Translations under genes and position numbers: made by a program
From: Limonium bicolor
Taxonomy: Eukaryota; Streptophyta; Magnoliopsida; Caryophyllales; Plumbaginaceae
Length of the DNA stretch: 64,000 nucleotides
Direction: 5' to 3'
Assembly (NCBI GenBank): GCA_023374045.1
Contig: CM041776.1
Span: 352,035,636 to 352,099,635, forward strand
Notes under the pieces: model-generated
What the model was told of the DNA's origin: nothing
Databases searched by the model: none
What the model saw: only the letters and a program-made list of their open reading frames with translations
Shown here: positions 59,601-64,000 of the stretch, in pieces
Layout: each line of letters starts with the position of its first letter
Numbering within the stretch: the first letter of the stretch is position 1

Positions 59601-62235
59601 TTGGTGGTCTTAAGCTAACGAGGGGTACCTTCCCTTGGGTTTCTCGTAGTGTCCAAGTGTGGACTAGGCCAATGTTGGCATTATCATGATTCTTATGCCT
59701 CTGTGCTACCATTGCTACAGAAGGCATGAAGGTAATTAAAAGCTTGTCAACTGTATACTAGACTGATGCTCTAGTGACAGTGACACTGAGTTGGCCATTA
59801 CTCTAAGCCACTCAGGATGTTGGGTTTGAATTGATGGTCCAGTTATTGATTTCTTGTCGTATGAGATAATATCTCTTGCAAGTCTTGTTATCAAATGGTG
59901 TGGGTTTTGCAACCGTTTAAGTTACATAACGTAGTCGGTTTATGGCTTTTAAGCCGAATTGCTGCGAGCTATGCTCTTTGCAAGCTGCTTATACATGTTT
60001 CCACTCCTTGTATACCCCATAGGTTGGAGGTATTACTGGGCTCCATGGCAAGTCGTGACATCACACTTCCGTTCATAGGAGGTCCTTTAGACATTCTGGT
60101 GTTAATCAGTGCCTTTTAGTAATTAGGGCATTTCTTGTTAAGTGAAATCCCCTCGGTGTCTTAACCGAGTGTTCGTTGTAGCTTTCGTGGTCTTATTATG
60201 ACGCTTCGTTTGATTGTTGTTAATTCAGACACCCTTCAAGGTTCGCTCCTTGGGTATTGTTAGGTTACGCCGTTACATCCGGCTAAAGTTTATAACATGT
60301 CGTGTCTACTATACCGCCTTGTGGTATTGCATTTTAAGTTATCCCCTTGTGGGTTATAGCGTCTCCCGTTCTTGGGTAGACTGTTTATACTCCTCCTAGT
60401 GTTTTAGACTAGGTTTAAGATCCTCTCCAACGATGGATTATACTTTATGGTAATCTTGCGACTGCTCTTGGGAACTCTATCCCGTTTGTTGAGCATTGTG
60501 GTGTTCACGTTAGGCTTTTGCCTTACTGTGTTCAGGTTGGGTATCCCTTCCAGCTGTCATGTGTTTGTTTGACATCTTGAGACATATCCATTGTCTATAC
60601 TTATTAGTCTGCGCTCCTTGCGCTTCCTTCTAATTCTCATCATCTTCAGATGGATTCTCTGAGTTCCTTTATACTTAATCGTCTGAGGTGTCCAGCTCTT
60701 CTGATTTGATCTTACTGATGGTCCGTAGAGCGGAGTTGACTACTTCCCGTGTTTCATGCACTACATGTATACATACGTGGGGTACCATGTTGATACGTTA
60801 CCACTTACCTAACTATGTGTCAGGCCCGCAAGCTCCTTCGGAGTGCGGTTGTCCCCATCCCGTAATTGGATACACTCGTATGTTCGTCACACGCCTAGGT
60901 GAAGTATTCTATTGTCAACTCCTCTTGTATCGTTCTATGATACTCACCGTAGTTATGTTGGTTCGGTTTTTAAAATCCAAGGTTTAAAGAAGGTTGTGGT
61001 TTTGAAAGAAAATTTGGGTTTTAAAATCATAGTGCGGTGTTAAAAGAAGTTCTACATGGCATAGCCATGTTGTGGTCTTGACCAAGTCCAGCTTCTCGCT
61101 GACTGGTATGTCCTTGATACCATGGTCAAGCCGTTAGGCCTTTCCAAGATTCCCTTCTTCCAGTTTTAGGATGTGTGATCCCATAGTTGCTTCATGCAGT
61201 CACGGTACATTACTATGTACCTGTTGGTGTGTAAAGTTCCTCTACATGTTTCCTGTTCTGACTGCACTTGCCGTGGCCAGTGCGTGGTACTGTGGTTTTT
61301 TTGGTTAAGCCATACCGGTCTTGTATGGATTCCACTTGTATCTAATAGTCTTGTTGACTCTTCCCTTGATCATATTGATCTATGTTTGGGATACTCGATC
61401 CTTTTAAGTAGCTTCTCGTTGATCTTGACATAGTTGTCTTGGTCGGGGTATGCCTCCAGTCCTAGGAGATCCCCATTTATTTAGTTTTGTGTTTTTTCTT
61501 GTTGCTCGTTCCCACTGGTTTACCGTGGTGATTGAGCCTTAGCTTGTCTAGGCACTACTCCCGTAGTCCTATCGGTTCATATCCCGTGGATATCCTTGTA
61601 GCTGTGTAAGCTATGTCGGCCAGGTACTGTAACCTTTTGGCATTGTAATTTCGGAGTTAACCACTCCTGACTATGTCCTTAGTCAGCTAGCATACCGTTG
61701 GTGGTATTACTTAGCTATTACTGTCCCGTAGACTCGTATCTCGGGCTTGTTCTGTTTCCTTTTTCCGCTCTGTTGCACGCTTAGAGCTTCTTTTCCTGCT
61801 GCTGATTGGTTAGCTAGGTTCGCGACTGCTAAGCAGGTCGCCCCATGTTGTTGCATGTTGTAGTCTCCTTATGGTTGGAGTTCTCATTCTACCACCATTA
61901 AGTGCGGGTATTGTTGTTCAACCGGGATCCATCTCCGGGTCTTCCAATCCTTGGAATTTACTATATGTCGGTTCTTGTTTACCGTACGGTGGTTTCACCA
62001 CTGCCAGATCGGGTTTTCCCGAGTGTGAGAGGACTTTCCTTCTCTCTGGCGTCCTTTCCCAAGTTATACAGTGGGATTGTGGAGGGCGGGTCTGGTATTG
62101 TAGGTATCCGGTACTCACCGGTAGTTCCTAACTAGCATACCTCTAATGCTAACACTCAGCCCTTAGCCCTAAGCTTCTAATTCCTAACTCGGTATTCCTA
62201 AACTCGGTATTTCCAGTCATCAGAGCGATACTTCG
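56633..62235 (-). mobile_element. Internal domain of element C, without gag-pol (LARD-like)
   Basis: This 5.6 kb lies between two near-identical LTRs. No frame over ~112 codons occurs on either strand, and no gag zinc knuckle, protease, reverse transcriptase or integrase motif was found; on the sense (-) strand the longest frame is 66 codons. Base composition is fairly even, unlike a gene riddled with mutations. With ~1 percent LTR divergence, recent decay cannot explain the loss of all coding frames. The element therefore probably moved as a non-autonomous large retrotransposon derivative using enzymes from a relative. Confidence 0.75.
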
Positions 62236-62247
62236 CTCTGATACCAC
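62236..62247 (-). other. Primer-binding site of element C (initiator tRNA-Met type)
   Basis: On the - strand TGGTATCAGAGC follows the LTR end GTTACA after AAAAG. It matches the sequence complementary to the 3' end of initiator tRNA-Met used by many plant LTR retrotransposons. It overlaps a perfect inverted repeat (CAGAGCGA-TACT-TCGCTCTG, 62221-62240) that could fold the site into a hairpin. Confidence 0.85.
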
Positions 62248-62251
62248 TTTT

Positions 62252-64000
62252 TGTAACACCCCTACTTACTGCTATATTCATTACCGTCCAATCTCCTTAC
62301 ACATCAGATACACGCAGCGGATACATACTTACATAATGAGGGTGATACAATGCCGTTAGTCACCCACGTGACTAACAAGGCTACTGCTACTACATACAGC
62401 ATCGGTCTGATGGACCGGAATCCCGAGTGTTACATATCTACCATACATACTCCGTAAACCAATAAATGCTACAATCTTCCATTCGATACAATACTTCAAA
62501 TACAATACAATACAATCCACATACCGAGTTTACTAAGATCCTTATACAAGTATACTACCTCTTCCAAGTTCATACGTACTCACTAAGAGACTACTTACTA
62601 CCCGTTCCTCACAAGCTACTTGCTTCTAAATACAATGGTGTGCCTCCGGTCTCTTACCTTGACCACATCCGCTTCGGTACCTGCACACTAAAAACGTTCC
62701 CCCTAGGGGGTCAGCTTTCACTGCGCATGATAACCGCATACCCCGAGTACTAGTGAGGGTACGCCGACCACTTGGTCGAATGCATGCGGTTGATTTCATT
62801 CAAACATACATGCATACATGCTCTTATACATAATATTACAATACATTACGCAAGACATACACACATACATACACTTCATTACATACAAGAAGTACAACAT
62901 AAACCATCCAATACATACTTACCTCTTTCCGAATTACACATACACATTACATACACAATATACAATACTTGTTAGCTTCATTGGTCCACCCGGGTTAATC
63001 GGGTGGAGATTACTCTTTTACTCGTTACTCCATACATACGCATACATACTCATACTACTCATACATACTTACTTACTCTTACTCTTACTCATGTTAAGTC
63101 GTCGGGACCTCCGGCCCTGGGGACTACTCCGTCCCACCTCCGGGATTTACTTGACTCACCAATCCAGGATGCTACCCATTTAAGGGATTTGGGCCGCGGA
63201 CCAGTTTAAGAGTCAGAAATTGCAGCCAACCTCTTGTGACTCCGCATCCTCACGCGTGGCCGAAGCTATATCGGACTTCTACTCATTCCAATTTACTCAC
63301 TTAAGTTAGGTAGTTAGGAATTAGCAGAAGTCATTCATGCAAGCCACATACACAATTACAATGCTCAATACTCATATATACAAAATACAATACAACACTT
63401 AAGTACAATACAAGATTCGAATACAAGTCATCATCATTCATATATTTCATGAATTATACAAACTATTGTTCAAGACAAATATCAAGAACAATGTAAACAA
63501 GCACGAGTAAGTGCAATATAATCCGATTCGTGCATTTATCTTATTAGGTGGTCAAATAAGCACACAAATCGGGGTAACCAGATTAGGATACAGGGCATGA
63601 AGAAATCATACCTTTCACCGTTGACTTTGGACTCACCGACTCCCTTCGTGTTCAACTATTTGAATCCTATCACATACATACAGTTGGATGGTTAATTATC
63701 CATAATTAACCTTACTTACTTATTTTCCTAAAGTTTCCTAGTTTATACTTACTAACTCTTGTTACTTAAATACATTTACTTAAGTTACTTACTTACAATT
63801 ATTTTCTAAGCTTGTTTATAGCCTTAATGACCATTAAACATCATTAATTATGTCTTAATCATCTTATACAATCATTACCCATCCTTACCCTACCTTAGAA
63901 TAACTTTAGAACACATTCTGGAGGGTTTTTAGTAGGGTCCGGGTTAGTGTCCGGGTTTACAAACCCGGACCATATTGTTTGGTCACTCTCGGGTGGAATT
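62252..64000 (-). mobile_element. 5' LTR of element C, cut by the window end
   Basis: It starts TGTAACACCCC on the + strand and aligns base for base with 52569-54310, including the first hairpin of the array (63936 onward). About 2.3 kb should remain beyond 64000, followed by GGACT and the missing reverse-transcriptase part of LINE H if the nesting model is right. Confidence 0.9.

Noticed and set aside
56617..62251. Degraded gag-pol in element C
   Set aside because: No knuckle, RT or integrase motif and no long frame was seen on the sense strand; a profile search would settle it.

Overview
This is nuclear genomic DNA from a flowering plant, very probably a eudicot. The evidence is three plant-type intron/exon or single-exon genes set in deeply nested transposable elements: plant L1-like LINEs, long-LTR Ty3/gypsy-type derivatives, a CACTA element, a hAT miniature element and Mutator-like foldbacks. 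No bacterial or organellar gene content, rRNA, tRNA or CRISPR array was seen. The species cannot be named from the sequence.

Layout. 1-9839: a long-LTR element on the + strand (element D: end of its internal region, polypurine tract, LTR 1124-7466) inserted in an opposite-strand LTR of the same family (E, 7467-9839), giving a ~2.4 kb inverted repeat. 9840-11996: a ~272 bp period repeat array folded on itself, then a GC-cored palindrome. 12432-13878 (-): a UGT89-like glycosyltransferase that is intact except for two one-base frameshifts. 14232-19559: MITEs, a LINE relic and a large AT-rich foldback. 20077-21398 (-): a complete three-exon RGF/GOLVEN (CLEL) peptide-hormone precursor. 22304-24402: a LINE relic and a solo LTR. 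24838-39640 (+): a LINE split by a solo LTR (A) which is itself split by a 6.3 kb CACTA element; both insertions have perfect target-site duplications. 41069-48130 (+): a LINE with an Arg/Ser-rich, RRM-containing ORF1, split by a second solo LTR (B). 48709-49750 (-): a small gene for a 79-residue, probably membrane-anchored plant protein. 49833-52568 (-): a LINE 3' half carrying a hAT miniature element. 52569-64000: a long-LTR element (C) on the - strand with ~4.05 kb LTRs and a 5.6 kb internal region without gag-pol (LARD-like); its 5' LTR runs off the window.

How it fits together. Only three host loci are supported, all on the - strand, and they do not form a pathway. The rest is a record of successive insertions. 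The observation most worth following is that LTRs A, B and C, which differ in primary sequence, each carry at a comparable position a tandem array of 3-5 hairpin units. The stem sequence is specific to each subfamily but the architecture is kept, and the array lies in the inferred transcribed leader. A fourth, unrelated LTR (22921-24402) has a looser version. The CACTA element carries no transposase but holds exon-like segments with plausible splice sites, so it may be a gene-capturing Pack-CACTA.

Limits: all alignments, boundaries and splice calls were made by eye. Family names rest on motif recognition; no database search was run.
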